A stretch of DNA of 58,093 bases from Alphaproteobacteria bacterium (GCA_025451095.1 JANWLB010000084.1:1-58093); one strand, 5' to 3'; positions 26,789-36,295 are shown, counted from the stretch's first letter. A program made the numbers and translations. Notes: a model not told the origin generated them from the sequence alone.

Positions 26789-27988
26789 ATGAAGCACGCT
26801 GGCTGCCTCATCATGGTTTTGGTTTTGTGCCTCCTTGCCCCGCCGGGGACAGGACGCGCAGATTCGCCGATACCGCACCGGAAAACAGGCGATCTCGAAA
26901 GCCTTGAAAAAAAGCTTCTGGAAGAGGAAGAAAACAAAAAAGAACTGCAGGCCCGTATGGAGCAGGCTGAAAAGGATATGACAAAAATCCGGGAGGAACT
27001 AATCGATGCCGCCACCCTGACCCGGCGGCAGCAGCGCGTTCTTATCAATCTTGAGGATGAAATTGCTGGTCTGGCGCATAAGGAAGACATGCTTAAATTT
27101 GAGCTGCAAAATGACCACAAAGCACTCTCTGAAATGATGCTGGCCATGACGCGTTTACGCCGGGTGCCGCCGGAAACGCTGATTGTCCGCCCCGGCGCGC
27201 CTCTGAAGACCGCGCAAACCGCCATGCTCTTACGGCACATATTGCCGGCGCTTCATCAACGCATGGCGCAGGCTGCGCAGAATCTCAAAGATCTTGATGA
27301 AACGAGGGCTGATTTACGCGAAGAAAGGCAAAGGGCCGTAACAGCGCAGGAAGATCTTGATAAAAAATACGCTAAAGTAAAAAAGCTGGCTGACAGGCGC
27401 GAAGAAATTTTTCGCTCCCTTAATGTAAATTACAAGGCCACGGAATTGGAGATAAATCGTATCTCCAAGGAGGCCCGTTCGATGCAGGATTTCCTCGAGC
27501 GCCTCAACAAGCAGGAAGAAAAGCGCAAGGCGGAGGCCAAACGCTCCGCCTCCTCCGGTTCAGGTATATCCATATTAAAGTCCTGGTCCCTACCCCGGGA
27601 GGGGCAGCCCCAGCTTCCCGTACCCGGAATCATCGTTACGTCATATGGGGAGAAGGACGAAATCGGCGCCATCAGCGAAGGCCTGAAAATCAGGGCAGAC
27701 CCCCGCACGCTGGCTGTGGCGCCGATGGGCGGGATTGTGCGCTTTGTCGGCACTTTCAAGAATTTCGGCCGGCTTGTCATTCTGGAACATCAGAAAAACC
27801 GGCACAGCCTTATCGGAGGGCTTGAGGATATCAATGTTTCGCCGGGCCAGAGCCTCGAGGCAGGAGAGCCTTTGGGAAAGCTGCCGGGTCCCCCTTCTCC
27901 CGGGCAAAAGCCCACGCTATATTATGAGTTGCGTTACAATGGGCGGCCTGTTAATCCATCAAAGGTATTTCCTGGCCTGAAAAGTTGA
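26789..27988 (+). CDS. EnvC-like murein hydrolase activator (degenerate LytM)
   Basis: 399 residues: signal peptide (about 1-24), long coiled coil (about 38-130 and 155-250), then a LytM/M23 domain (about 278-395). The zinc-binding His and Asp expected after the first strand are missing: the sequence reads SEGLKIRADPRTLAVAP where active enzymes have HxGxD. The second histidine motif is replaced by YYELRYNG. This matches EnvC-type activators, which lack catalysis and switch on amidases (AmiA/B/C type) at the division site. Next to ctpA as in many alphaproteobacteria. Confidence 0.9.
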   Translation: MKHAGCLIMVLVLCLLAPPGTGRADSPIPHRKTGDLESLEKKLLEEEENKKELQARMEQAEKDMTKIREELIDAATLTRRQQRVLINLEDEIAGLAHKEDMLKFELQNDHKALSEMMLAMTRLRRVPPETLIVRPGAPLKTAQTAMLLRHILPALHQRMAQAAQNLKDLDETRADLREERQRAVTAQEDLDKKYAKVKKLADRREEIFRSLNVNYKATELEINRISKEARSMQDFLERLNKQEEKRKAEAKRSASSGSGISILKSWSLPREGQPQLPVPGIIVTSYGEKDEIGAISEGLKIRADPRTLAVAPMGGIVRFVGTFKNFGRLVILEHQKNRHSLIGGLEDINVSPGQSLEAGEPLGKLPGPPSPGQKPTLYYELRYNGRPVNPSKVFPGLKS

Positions 27989-28001
27989 GGATTCCAAAAA
28001 C

Positions 28002-29510
28002 ATGTCTATGTCTGCCTTCCGTGCAAACTTTAAAAACATTGTTTTAGTGACCGTTCTTGCCGCCTGCGGCATGCTGGCATTCTCCGCCCCTGGTCACGCT
28101 CAGGAAGAACGGACCGCCGGGCAGCCCGCGCAAACAAAAGAAAGCGATCCTAACGCCAACAACACTTACCAGCAGCTCAATCTTTTCGGCGACGTCTTTG
28201 AGCGCGTGCGTGGCCAGTATGTGGACGAAGTAACCGACAAGCAGCTGGTTGAAAATGCCATCAACGGAATGCTCGTTGCTCTTGATCCTCACTCGGCTTA
28301 CATGAACGAGGACGAGTTCAAGGACATGCAGGTGCAGACCCGCGGCGAATTTGGCGGCCTCGGAATTGAAGTCACGATGGAAAACGGTCTGGTCAAAGTT
28401 GTTTCCCCTATCGATGATACGCCTGCCTTCCGCGCCGGAATCCACGCCGGTGATTACATCACTCACCTGGATGACCAGCCGCTGGTGGGCCTCACGCTTA
28501 ATGATGCCGTTGACCGCATGCGGGGCAAAGTGGGCACGACCATCAAGCTTACTATCCGCCGCGAGGGCAGCGCTGAGCCGCTGGAACTTTCCCTGACACG
28601 CGATGTCATCCGCATCAATTCCGTCAAGCACGACCTGATCGACGACAGCGTCGGTTATATCCGCATCACGACCTTTAACCAGAATACAGACAGCGGCCTT
28701 AAGGACGCCATTGCCGACATCAAGAAAAGATCAGGTAACAAGCTGATCGGTTATGTTCTGGACCTGCGCAACAACCCCGGCGGTCTTCTGGAACAAGCCA
28801 TCGCCGTGGCCGACACCTTCCTCGACAAAGGTGAAATCGTATCGACACGCGGGAGGCACGAAGAAGACACCAAGCGCGACAACGCGACATCCGGCGACCT
28901 GGCGAACGGCCTCCCGATCGTGACCCTGATCAACGGCGGCTCCGCGTCGGCGTCTGAAATCGTGTCGGGCGCGCTTCAGGATCATCGCCGCGCCATCATC
29001 ATGGGCACGAAATCATTTGGCAAAGGCTCGGTGCAGACGGTTATTCCCCTGCCTGGTCACGGCGCAATGAGGCTGACGACAGCACGCTATTACACGCCTT
29101 CAGGCCGCTCCATTCAGGCCAAGGGGATCGAACCCGACATCGTGGTTGAGCTGGCAAAAGTCGAAACCCTCAAGGTGCGGGGCATACGCGAATCCGATCT
29201 GAAAGGCGCGCTGGCAAATCCCGATCAGGATGAAAATGAGGCGTCGTCTGAGGGCGCCGCGCCGGTGGAGTCGGCTCCGGCACCCTCAGACAAGAAGGAC
29301 GGCAAAAGCGATGAAAAGTCGGAAACCGAAAAGCCTTCGGACAAGCCGGACCCGGCCAAGGATTACCAGCTTTCACGCGCGATCGACCTTATCCGCGGAG
29401 TCTCTCTCTATGGAGAGCAGCAGGTTCCCGGGTCTTTACCGGCCCGCCAGACGCCTGAAACGCCGGAAACAAAAGCGCCTGCCGCTTTGCCTCCGGGCCA
29501 GAAGCAATAA
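28002..29510 (+). CDS. ctpA: Carboxy-terminal processing protease
   Basis: Periplasmic S41 serine protease, 502 residues. Signal or anchor at about 10-33, PDZ domain about 105-190 (GGLGIEVTMENGLVKVVSPIDDTPAFRAGI), catalytic Ser in GGSASASEIVSG and Lys in KSFGKGSVQT. After about residue 400 comes an acidic, Lys/Ser/Pro-rich tail. CtpA processes C-termini of envelope proteins and can control peptidoglycan hydrolases. Thirteen bases after the EnvC-like gene; same operon. Confidence 0.95.
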   Translation: MSMSAFRANFKNIVLVTVLAACGMLAFSAPGHAQEERTAGQPAQTKESDPNANNTYQQLNLFGDVFERVRGQYVDEVTDKQLVENAINGMLVALDPHSAYMNEDEFKDMQVQTRGEFGGLGIEVTMENGLVKVVSPIDDTPAFRAGIHAGDYITHLDDQPLVGLTLNDAVDRMRGKVGTTIKLTIRREGSAEPLELSLTRDVIRINSVKHDLIDDSVGYIRITTFNQNTDSGLKDAIADIKKRSGNKLIGYVLDLRNNPGGLLEQAIAVADTFLDKGEIVSTRGRHEEDTKRDNATSGDLANGLPIVTLINGGSASASEIVSGALQDHRRAIIMGTKSFGKGSVQTVIPLPGHGAMRLTTARYYTPSGRSIQAKGIEPDIVVELAKVETLKVRGIRESDLKGALANPDQDENEASSEGAAPVESAPAPSDKKDGKSDEKSETEKPSDKPDPAKDYQLSRAIDLIRGVSLYGEQQVPGSLPARQTPETPETKAPAALPPGQKQ

Positions 29511-29524
29511 CAGAGCGCCGCTTA

Positions 29525-30712
29525 ATGTACGAAGAAGGCGAAACAGACGAAAGCGTATCCTACAGCGGGGGCCGCTTCTCCAACCGCGCCTTCATGATCG
29601 GCATGGGTATCACCGTAGTGCTGTATGGCGCCTTGGGAATCTGGCTTTGGAGAGCAGCTCCCCATACATTTGAAAGTCAGCAGGGCAGACTGGCCTCCGT
29701 CACGGCAGCCATAGTTTGGCCGCCACCGCCGGAAAAATCACAAGAATCTTACGGCCCCGATCTGCTGGATTCGGTTGCGGAAGCGACTGAGCCGGATGCT
29801 GCGGCACCTGTCGTGCCGGATATTACCGAGCTGTACGAAGAAGCGGGCGCATCTTCACCGGTGGCAAATTCCTCAGAGTCGCAAGCAACCCCTGCACCCT
29901 CCGATGGCGGCGATCTGGGGCCTGCGCCGCTCGAGGGTCTGTTTGAAACGACCAAGGAAGGCCGCCTGCCGATCATCCGCCAGTCGGATAAAATGACGCC
30001 TTTCCAGGCCTATCGCCGCCCGTTCGATCGTCAGGCAGTCAGTACGCCCATTATATCGCTGGCTGTTACGGATATCGGGCTTTCGGATACCGCCGGCCAG
30101 TCAGCCTTGCGCAGCATGCCACCGGAAGTTTCCTTTGCGATCTCGCCCTACGCCCGCACCCCCGACCAGTGGGTTCGTGACGGGAGGGCCAAGGGACATG
30201 AATCATGGATGATGCTGCCGATGGAGGCCGATGAATATCCGCGTATAGATACAGGCCCCTATACGCTTCTGATCACGGCGCCGGAGCGTCAGAACCAAGC
30301 CAAGCTGGCAACTGTTCTTGGGAGTGCCGCGGGTTATGTTGGTTGTATCGCCACAGCCAATCCGGCCTTTATGCAGGCGATAAATGATATGCGGCCGGTT
30401 ATCGGCAGTATTTATTCGCGCGGCCTGGCTTTTATTGATACATCGGCTGAGCCCGGTATCACGGCGCAGAGCATGGCGCTGGGGCAGCACGCGCCCTATG
30501 CCAGCGCGGATATCTGGCTGGATGAAACGCCGACCAAGGAGGGCGTACAGGCGGCGCTGGCCAAACTCGAGGAGCGGGCGCGCAGTCAGGGTTCGGCTAT
30601 TGGCCTTATCCGTCCGCTGCCTTTGAGCTATCAGGAAATACTGGCCTGGATCAAGACTCTGCCCGAAAAGGGGCTCACACTGGCGCCCCTTTCCGCCCAG
30701 ACTGGGTTCTAG
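29525..30712 (+). CDS. Divergent polysaccharide deacetylase family (YibQ-like)
   Basis: 395 residues. One N-terminal membrane helix (about 22-42), a Pro/Ser/Glu-rich linker (about 55-150) and a C-terminal domain (about 165-390) of the YibQ/DUF610 family, which is structurally related to polysaccharide deacetylases. It starts TPIISLAVTDIGLS, where most homologues have an Asp-Asp pair (IDDxG); here one Asp is Thr, so the metal site may be altered. Fourteen bases after ctpA and three bases before rppH. Activity of this family is not established; inner-membrane anchored, periplasmic domain. Confidence 0.85.
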   Translation: MYEEGETDESVSYSGGRFSNRAFMIGMGITVVLYGALGIWLWRAAPHTFESQQGRLASVTAAIVWPPPPEKSQESYGPDLLDSVAEATEPDAAAPVVPDITELYEEAGASSPVANSSESQATPAPSDGGDLGPAPLEGLFETTKEGRLPIIRQSDKMTPFQAYRRPFDRQAVSTPIISLAVTDIGLSDTAGQSALRSMPPEVSFAISPYARTPDQWVRDGRAKGHESWMMLPMEADEYPRIDTGPYTLLITAPERQNQAKLATVLGSAAGYVGCIATANPAFMQAINDMRPVIGSIYSRGLAFIDTSAEPGITAQSMALGQHAPYASADIWLDETPTKEGVQAALAKLEERARSQGSAIGLIRPLPLSYQEILAWIKTLPEKGLTLAPLSAQTGF

Positions 30713-30715
30713 GCC

Positions 30716-31186
30716 ATGAGCACTGAGCTCCCCTTTCGTCTTTGTGTCGGTATAATGCTTTTTAATGCAAAGGGTGAAATTTTCGTAGGCGAACGCCTGG
30801 ACAATCCCGGGGCATGGCAGATGCCGCAGGGCGGCATTGATGAAAATGAGGACGTTGAAGAGGCTTTTTTTCGCGAGATGCGGGAGGAAATTGGAACCGA
30901 TAAGGCCCGTATCCTGAAAATCCACGACAAGCCCTTGCGCTACAAACTTCCGCCCCGTCTTCTGGGCCGGTTGTGGGATGGCAAATATGGCGGTCAGGAG
31001 CAGACCTGGGTGGCGGCGCAGTTCACCGGCACGGATGCCGATATTAATATCAGGGCTCATAACCCGCCGGAATTTCAGGCCTGGCGGTGGGTTGAGCCTA
31101 ACCGGATACTTGATCTTATTGTTCCTTTTAAAAGAGATACTTATTGCGAAGTCATTGCTGCCTTTCGCGATCTTTCAGGCAGGTGA
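30716..31186 (+). CDS. rppH: RNA pyrophosphohydrolase
   Basis: Nudix hydrolase that removes pyrophosphate from the 5' end of mRNAs to start decay. 156 residues. The Nudix box fits exactly: a Gly-Gly-Ile start followed by the REMREEIG helix (about residues 38-60). The flanking sequence PFRLCVGIML and the C-terminal WRWVEPNRILDLIVPFKRDTY is RppH-specific. Last gene of the rsfS-to-rppH run, with a terminator just after it. Confidence 0.95.
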   Translation: MSTELPFRLCVGIMLFNAKGEIFVGERLDNPGAWQMPQGGIDENEDVEEAFFREMREEIGTDKARILKIHDKPLRYKLPPRLLGRLWDGKYGGQEQTWVAAQFTGTDADINIRAHNPPEFQAWRWVEPNRILDLIVPFKRDTYCEVIAAFRDLSGR

Positions 31187-31196
31187 TCTCAACCTC

Positions 31197-31226
31197 GCCC
31201 GGGCTCCTCCCTGGCCCTTTTTTTTT
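31197..31226 (+). terminator. Terminator after rppH
   Basis: Arms GCCCGGG (31197-31203) and CCCTGGC (31209-31215), six of seven pairs, followed by CC and a run of nine T. It lies ten bases past the rppH stop. Confidence 0.75.
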
Positions 31227-31236
31227 CACAAATCAT

Positions 31237-31266
31237 TTGACATATATTATGTAAATAATTTACGAT
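31237..31266 (+). promoter_or_regulatory. Probable promoter of orphan paralogue pair
   Basis: Perfect TTGACA at 31237-31242, an AT-rich 18-base spacer, and TACGAT at 31261-31266. It sits in an A/T-rich stretch straight after the rppH terminator and 24 bases before the first gene of the pair. Confidence 0.5.
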
Positions 31267-31290
31267 CTATGCAGATTGTAAGGAGTAAAC

Positions 31291-31752
31291 ATGATCGCAC
31301 ATGAAGATGTTCTCGAAGGTGAGCTTGAGCTTCAGGCCAGCGACTTCATCAGGCAGCAGGAGCTTTTGCTCAGAACCAGCCCTGCCCAGAAAGAAGAGTT
31401 CTTTAGAAGCGCCACGCCCACAGAAATGTCCGACATAGCCGTAACGCTCTACCGTCTTGATGCCGCCCATAAGGCCATCGAGGCCGACAGGCTGCGCAAC
31501 AGCAATATCGCCCATAGGCTGGCTGACCCCGAATACCGCAGAGCCTACACGGATATGTGGTCCAATTATTCCCGACTGAAAATCCGGCTTGCCGACCTGT
31601 ATGCGGGCGTCGCCCTGCGGCAGGAACGAGCTCCCGCCGTCATTGCCCGCATGGCAGCCGCCGGCCCGATGGGCACAGAACGCGCCGTCTGGTTTCATTC
31701 CCGGGAGGCTGACAATCTGGCCGGCCTTTGCCTGCGCTATTGTCCCAATTGA
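31291..31752 (+). CDS. Orphan protein, first of a tandem paralogue pair
   Basis: Not recognised. 153 residues, soluble, predicted almost all alpha-helical, no signal peptide. AAGGAG lies before the ATG. Its C-terminal third (DLYAGVALRQERAPAVIARM ... ADNLAGLCL) is clearly related to that of the next gene (EIFADVALRIEEPSAVAARI ... AENLAKLCL), so the two are tandem duplicates that diverged in their N-terminal parts. They form a two-gene unit with their own promoter and are convergent with tolB. No function assigned. Confidence 0.78.
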   Translation: MIAHEDVLEGELELQASDFIRQQELLLRTSPAQKEEFFRSATPTEMSDIAVTLYRLDAAHKAIEADRLRNSNIAHRLADPEYRRAYTDMWSNYSRLKIRLADLYAGVALRQERAPAVIARMAAAGPMGTERAVWFHSREADNLAGLCLRYCPN

Positions 31753-31818
31753 AGCACGCTTGACTTATTTTTGGCCTAGCTGCTACTGTCCATCGTTAAC
31801 ATAACGATGGAGGTATAC

Positions 31819-32262
31819 ATGTCGGAAGAGGAAACTCAACTCGTGGAACTAGGGGAGTTTGCCTGTGATTTTGTCGGGCAACAAGCCGCGGCCCTAGAAG
31901 CCGATGATTCCCTAAGAGAGCGTTTCAATGCCAGCATCACTGTTGACGAAAAACGTGCTCTGGCTGCTTTGAGTTATTCCGTCGAGCTTATCTCACAGTT
32001 GACGGCTCTCGCAGAGGAGGTCCATCAGAGAAACGATGCGGACGGCGAAAGCCTTGCTGAAGAAGGCGCGCTTGATGCCGCTATGGAAGTTATTTGCATT
32101 AACCAGATCAAAATGGGTGAGATTTTCGCCGACGTAGCCCTTCGTATCGAAGAGCCGTCTGCCGTAGCGGCCCGCATAGCCCCAGCCGCCCATACCTCTG
32201 AAACAGCGGCCCTTTACAGAGTTCAGCAGGCGGAAAACCTGGCAAAACTTTGCCTTAGTTGA
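31819..32262 (+). CDS. Orphan protein, second of a tandem paralogue pair
   Basis: Not recognised. 147 residues, acidic, helical. GGAGGT just upstream selects the ATG at 31819 over one at 31807. The best-conserved part shared with the preceding gene is VALRxExxxAVxAR followed by TExA and AxNLAxLCL. It ends with LCLS, shorter than its sister by the RYCPN tail. Only nine bases separate its stop from the convergent tolB stop. Codon use is like the neighbours. Confidence 0.78.
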   Translation: MSEEETQLVELGEFACDFVGQQAAALEADDSLRERFNASITVDEKRALAALSYSVELISQLTALAEEVHQRNDADGESLAEEGALDAAMEVICINQIKMGEIFADVALRIEEPSAVAARIAPAAHTSETAALYRVQQAENLAKLCLS

Positions 32263-32271
32263 ACGCCACGA

Positions 32272-33597
32272 TCAGGGGTTAATGGGTGACCAGGCCGGGT
32301 CAGAAGCATCCCCCGGTGTCTGGACCATGCGTTCGTTATAGCCGGTCAGATCGATACTGTAGAGCCGTGCCTGACGACCCTCACCCCGCGGGCCCGTCGG
32401 CACTTCCTTGAAGTAACTCAGAACACGCCCGTTCGGCGACCAGGTCGGGCCCTCGACGTGATAGGCCGAAGTGATCAGGCGTTCTCCCGACCCGTCAGGG
32501 CGGATCACGCCGATATAGAACTGACCCTGATAGATACGTGTGAACGCAATCAGGTCACCGCGCGGCGACCAGACGGGGTTACCGTAGCGCCCTTGCCCGA
32601 ACGTAATGCGCTTGGCTTCGCCGCCATTGGCGCTCATGACATAGAGCTGCTGCGACCCGCCTCGATCCGATTCAAAGACAATCGAATTACCATCAGGTGA
32701 ATAGCAGGGGCTGGTATCAATCGCCAGATTGTTGGTCAGACGCAGCGAACGGTGACTCCGCAAATCCATCACATATATTTCGGAATTACCATTCTCCGAC
32801 AGAGTCATCGCCACCTTGCTGCTGTCCGGAGAGAACCGCGGAGAAAACGTCATGTTCGGAAAATCACCCAGCATTTCCTGGCGGCCTGTGTCGATATTAT
32901 AAAGATAGACGCGCGGCCTTTTGTTGTAGTACGCCATGTAGGCAATCAATTGTTCGTTCGGCGAGAAGCGCGGCGTCAGAACGATGGCGCGACCGTCGGT
33001 CAGGTAATGATGATTGAACCCATCCTGATCCATGATGGCCAGACGCTTGATACGCCCCTGCGGCGGGCCGCTTTCCGCAATATAAACGATCCGGCTGTCG
33101 AAATAGCCATTCTCCCCTGTCAGGCGCTTGTAGATTTCATCGGAAATAATATGCGCGATGCGGCGCCAGTTCTGCTGCGTCGTGCTGTAAGACATGCCGA
33201 TCAATTGCTGCTGGCCGTATACATCCCACAGGCGAAACTCCACCTGAGCCTTGCCGCCGCCTCCCTGTGTGACGGTACCCGTCACCAGCGCTTGTGCATT
33301 AATAGCCCGCCACTCGGCAAAACGGGGGCCGCCCTGCAGCGAGGCCGGGTCCTGAATAAAGGAACGCGGGTTGAGCGGGGTGAAAAGACCCGTCTTTTCA
33401 AGGTTGGCGGTTATAACCTGCGGCAATTGCTGGGCCAGCGTGGCATCGCCGCCAGGCGCGGCATAAAACGACGTGATCGCGATGGGCAGAGGCTCGACCT
33501 TACCCTGCGTGACGTTGACTTTTAGATCCGCTCTCGCAGCACTGGCATAGAAAAGAGCAAGAGAGGCAACAAGAGCGATCAGGAATTTCTTCATCAT
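32272..33597 (-). CDS. tolB: Tol-Pal system periplasmic protein TolB
   Basis: 441 residues. Signal peptide (about 1-23, ending SAARA), N-terminal TolB domain (about 25-160) and a six-bladed PD40 beta-propeller (about 190-440), with repeated [35 protein letters not shown] and [11 protein letters not shown] motifs. It links the inner-membrane TolQRA motor with Pal during outer-membrane constriction. It is the last gene of the tolQRAB unit; pal, which normally follows, is absent here. Confidence 0.96.
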   Translation of the reverse strand: MMKKFLIALVASLALFYASAARADLKVNVTQGKVEPLPIAITSFYAAPGGDATLAQQLPQVITANLEKTGLFTPLNPRSFIQDPASLQGGPRFAEWRAINAQALVTGTVTQGGGGKAQVEFRLWDVYGQQQLIGMSYSTTQQNWRRIAHIISDEIYKRLTGENGYFDSRIVYIAESGPPQGRIKRLAIMDQDGFNHHYLTDGRAIVLTPRFSPNEQLIAYMAYYNKRPRVYLYNIDTGRQEMLGDFPNMTFSPRFSPDSSKVAMTLSENGNSEIYVMDLRSHRSLRLTNNLAIDTSPCYSPDGNSIVFESDRGGSQQLYVMSANGGEAKRITFGQGRYGNPVWSPRGDLIAFTRIYQGQFYIGVIRPDGSGERLITSAYHVEGPTWSPNGRVLSYFKEVPTGPRGEGRQARLYSIDLTGYNERMVQTPGDASDPAWSPINP

Positions 33598-33617
33598 GGC
33601 AGTGCCCTTTCTATTGC

Positions 33618-34502
33618 TTACAACATCAGACGCGGATCAAAGGTAACGGTAATGACTTTCCATTGCTCGTACTTGTTGGGAGGCAGTTCAAGCGGATTGC
33701 AATGAGGATTCCGCACGGCCCGCAAGGCGCTGTCTGCCGCGGCCCGGAAGTAACCATCGCCGAAATAGCGTATCTGGTCAAGGACCTGGGCATCCCGCAC
33801 TGTGCGGTCAGGATTCATGAAAAGCTTAATATCCACAACCAGATCTTCGGCATAACGCGCTCCCGCCATCAGGTTCCAGCATTCGCTCAGCTGCCTTTGC
33901 AGGGCGTCCTGTTCGCTCATGGTCATTTGCTGGGCAAAGTTGGCAAGCGGCGACGGCGTCTTTTCCGTGCTTTCAGCGTTGGTGTCTGCCGCCGGAGTCT
34001 GCTCAGCCGGCATCAGGTTGCGGAGGACAGACTGAAAGGCCTCATCCTGCTGCTCCGCCGTTTGGGCGGGAGTGGGACGCTTTTTATTCGGCTTGGGCGG
34101 CTGCGTCTTCTTGGCCGGTTTGACTTCAGCCTCCTCTTCCTTTTTGTCGCGCGGCATCGTAGCCGTGTCCGGATCAGGCTTCTGAACCGCCATAGGTTTG
34201 GGCGGAGTCTTGGCCGTAACCTGCGGCGCCTGCGGGCGCGGAGGAACTTTTTCCGCAGGCTTTTCCTGGGGGGGCGCCTGTCGCTGGAGCGGCGCGGATG
34301 AAGATTTCTTTTCCATCTGGCGCAACTCATCCACTTTTACCAGCTCTACCGGAACCGGCGTCATCAGGTCGGGAAGATCGCGCTTGAAATAAGGCAGCCC
34401 CATGATCGCCAGAACCAGAAGGGCAATGTGAAAAAGCATCGACGCGGTCAGAGGTCCGGTCATATGAAGGTCGTGACGATGAGTCATAACGGCAGCAGTC
34501 AT
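33618..34502 (-). CDS. tolA: TolA-like energy transducer
   Basis: 294 residues. One membrane helix near the N-terminus (about 17-38, [18 protein letters not shown]), a Lys/Pro/Gln/Ala-rich linker (about 60-190) rather than the long helical TolA II of E. coli, and a C-terminal TonB/TolA-like domain (about 195-294) with the conserved Cys pair positions WNLMAGA and [10 protein letters not shown]. It couples TolQR proton flow to TolB/Pal. Placed between tolR and tolB, which fixes the assignment. Confidence 0.93.
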   Translation of the reverse strand: MTAAVMTHRHDLHMTGPLTASMLFHIALLVLAIMGLPYFKRDLPDLMTPVPVELVKVDELRQMEKKSSSAPLQRQAPPQEKPAEKVPPRPQAPQVTAKTPPKPMAVQKPDPDTATMPRDKKEEEAEVKPAKKTQPPKPNKKRPTPAQTAEQQDEAFQSVLRNLMPAEQTPAADTNAESTEKTPSPLANFAQQMTMSEQDALQRQLSECWNLMAGARYAEDLVVDIKLFMNPDRTVRDAQVLDQIRYFGDGYFRAAADSALRAVRNPHCNPLELPPNKYEQWKVITVTFDPRLML

Positions 34503-34536
34503 ATTGATTTCACCCGCCCTGCAAGCTGGGCCTCTA

Positions 34537-34992
34537 TTATGGCCTTTTTGTGGACGATTCCGTAATCAATGCAACCTTTCTGAAACCTGCCCCGTTCAGA
34601 GCGCCCAGCGCGTCCATAACCTGCCCATAAGACAGGCCCGTATCGGCACGCAGGAATATCCGGCGCTCGGGATCGTTGTTGGTCATGGCCGTCAAAAGAT
34701 TAACCAGCCGGTCGCGGTCGACTTCTGTCTCGCCGATGAACAGCTTGCCGTCATGCGTGAGTGTAATTTCCAGAGGCTTGTTGTCCTCGTCGTTAATGGC
34801 CTTGGCTTCGGACTTGGGCAGATCAACGGGCACTCCTGCTGACAAAAGCGGCGCGGTCACCATGAAGACGACCAGAAGCACCAGCATGACGTCGACAAAA
34901 GGCGTAACGTTGATTTCCGCCATCGGCCGGTAAGCGCGGCTGCGCCCCCCTGCCTGCCCTATGCGTCCCCCGGATTGAAGCTGCGCTCCCAT
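34537..34992 (-). CDS. tolR: Tol-Pal system protein TolR
   Basis: ExbD/TolR family, 151 residues. A single membrane helix with the proton-coupling Asp in EINVTPFVDVMLVLLVVFMV (about 26-45) and a periplasmic domain with RIFLRADTGLSYGQVMDALG. It starts two bases after the tolQ stop. The N-terminal ~24 residues form a Gly/Arg-rich cytosolic tail. Confidence 0.95.
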   Translation of the reverse strand: MGAQLQSGGRIGQAGGRSRAYRPMAEINVTPFVDVMLVLLVVFMVTAPLLSAGVPVDLPKSEAKAINDEDNKPLEITLTHDGKLFIGETEVDRDRLVNLLTAMTNNDPERRIFLRADTGLSYGQVMDALGALNGAGFRKVALITESSTKRP

Positions 34993-34994
34993 GA

Positions 34995-35789
34995 TCAGGC
35001 CGCCGCTTTCCGCACAGCGCCAGTGCCGGCACCGCCACTGCCCGTGCCGCCGTTTTCATGCGTCTCAAGATGGCGCGAAAGTATGGCTGAGAATTCATTG
35101 ACGAACGCGTCCATACGGTCGGCATAGCGATGCAGGCCGCTGGTCAGCGTGTTATAGGCAATGACAGCCGGAATGGCCGCAACAAGGCCCAGCGCTGTGG
35201 CGAACAGTGCCTCGGCAATACCTGGCGCGACAACGGCCAGGCTGGTGTTGTTGGTGTGGGCGATGGATGTAAAACTGTTCATGATTCCCCAGACCGTGCC
35301 GAAAAGGCCGATGAACGTTGCCGTTGAACCGACACTGGCCAGGAAAGTCATGCCGCGCTCCAGCACATTCATTTCCCGGTTGATGGTCGTGGACATGGCG
35401 CGCTCCACCCGCTGGCGCAGCGAAGCCTGCAGGCTTTCCTTGGCCGGAAGGCCGCCCGCCACACCATTATGCCATTCATCCATACCCGCACAGAAAACCT
35501 TGAGCAGCGGATCCTGGCGGCCTTTCTTGACGCGCTCATAAAGTTTGTCCAGCGGCTCGCCTGACCAGAAGGAGTCCTCAAAGCGGTTGGCGCGGCTGTT
35601 GAGCTTTTTCAGTGTGCCGCGTTTCTCTATGATAATGGTCCAGCTCCAGACCGAAGCCAGGAACAACACGAAGATAACCGCTTTCACGATCATGTCTGCC
35701 TGCAGGAACAGGCCGACGATGCTCAGATCGCCGGTAAAGCTGCCTCCCAGGTCGGCTGCGGCTACCGTTCTGTCCATCACTTCGTTCAT
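34995..35789 (-). CDS. tolQ: Tol-Pal system protein TolQ
   Basis: MotA/TolQ/ExbB proton-channel protein, 264 residues with three membrane helices (about 30-48, 150-172, 190-212). The conserved TM2-TM3 region FLASVGSTATFIGLFGTVWGIMNSF and ALFATALGLVAAIPAVIAYN is typical. AAGGAG precedes the ATG at 35789; the second ATG at 35777 is an alternative. It begins the tol part of the ruvB-ybgC-tolQRAB run. Confidence 0.95.
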   Translation of the reverse strand: MNEVMDRTVAAADLGGSFTGDLSIVGLFLQADMIVKAVIFVLFLASVWSWTIIIEKRGTLKKLNSRANRFEDSFWSGEPLDKLYERVKKGRQDPLLKVFCAGMDEWHNGVAGGLPAKESLQASLRQRVERAMSTTINREMNVLERGMTFLASVGSTATFIGLFGTVWGIMNSFTSIAHTNNTSLAVVAPGIAEALFATALGLVAAIPAVIAYNTLTSGLHRYADRMDAFVNEFSAILSRHLETHENGGTGSGGAGTGAVRKAAA

Positions 35790-35828
35790 AATCCAAACTC
35801 CTTCTTCCTCAGTTCCTATTCCAAATTT

Positions 35829-36236
35829 CTATCTCAAATGCGCCTGTATCAGGGCGGACCTCAGATCGGCGGGCAGCCGGGCCGGGCGCCCCTGCCTGTT
35901 GACGCAGACCAGCAGCACGGTCATGTCAAAAAGCGTCGTACTCTCCCGTAAAATGGTCTGCCGCATGCTGAAGCTGGCATTTCCAATTTCCGTAATTTCA
36001 GTTTTTATTGTTAAAACATCGTCCAGATACGCAGGACTCAGATAGTCCGCCTCCACCCGGCGGACAACAAAGACCAGCCCCTCCCTGTCCATCAATGATT
36101 TATTCTCAAACCCCACGAAACGCAAGAGTTCCGTGCGTCCCCGCTCACAGAATTTCAGGTAATTCGCGTAGTAAACGATGCCCCCGGCGTCGGTATCCTC
36201 ATAGTAAACCCGGGCCTCTATGGAGGAAGATTTCAT
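35829..36236 (-). CDS. ybgC: Acyl-CoA thioesterase YbgC
   Basis: Hot-dog fold thioesterase, 135 residues, normally the first gene of the tol-pal cluster. The active-site region VYYEDTDAGGIVYYANYLKF with the catalytic Asp is intact, as is the FCERGRTELLR helix. It hydrolyses short acyl-CoA or acyl-ACP thioesters and associates with phospholipid synthesis enzymes in E. coli. Lies between ruvB and tolQ on the minus strand. Confidence 0.94.
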   Translation of the reverse strand: MKSSSIEARVYYEDTDAGGIVYYANYLKFCERGRTELLRFVGFENKSLMDREGLVFVVRRVEADYLSPAYLDDVLTIKTEITEIGNASFSMRQTILRESTTLFDMTVLLVCVNRQGRPARLPADLRSALIQAHLR

Positions 36237-36295
36237 GAAAGCGTTTCCCTGTATTATGTCTATAAAATCAGGTTATGACCGGAATTGTGGCGTTA

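Noticed and set aside
30203-31060. 285-codon minus-strand frame across the YibQ-like gene and rppH
   Set aside because: Antisense shadow; both plus-strand genes have family motifs.
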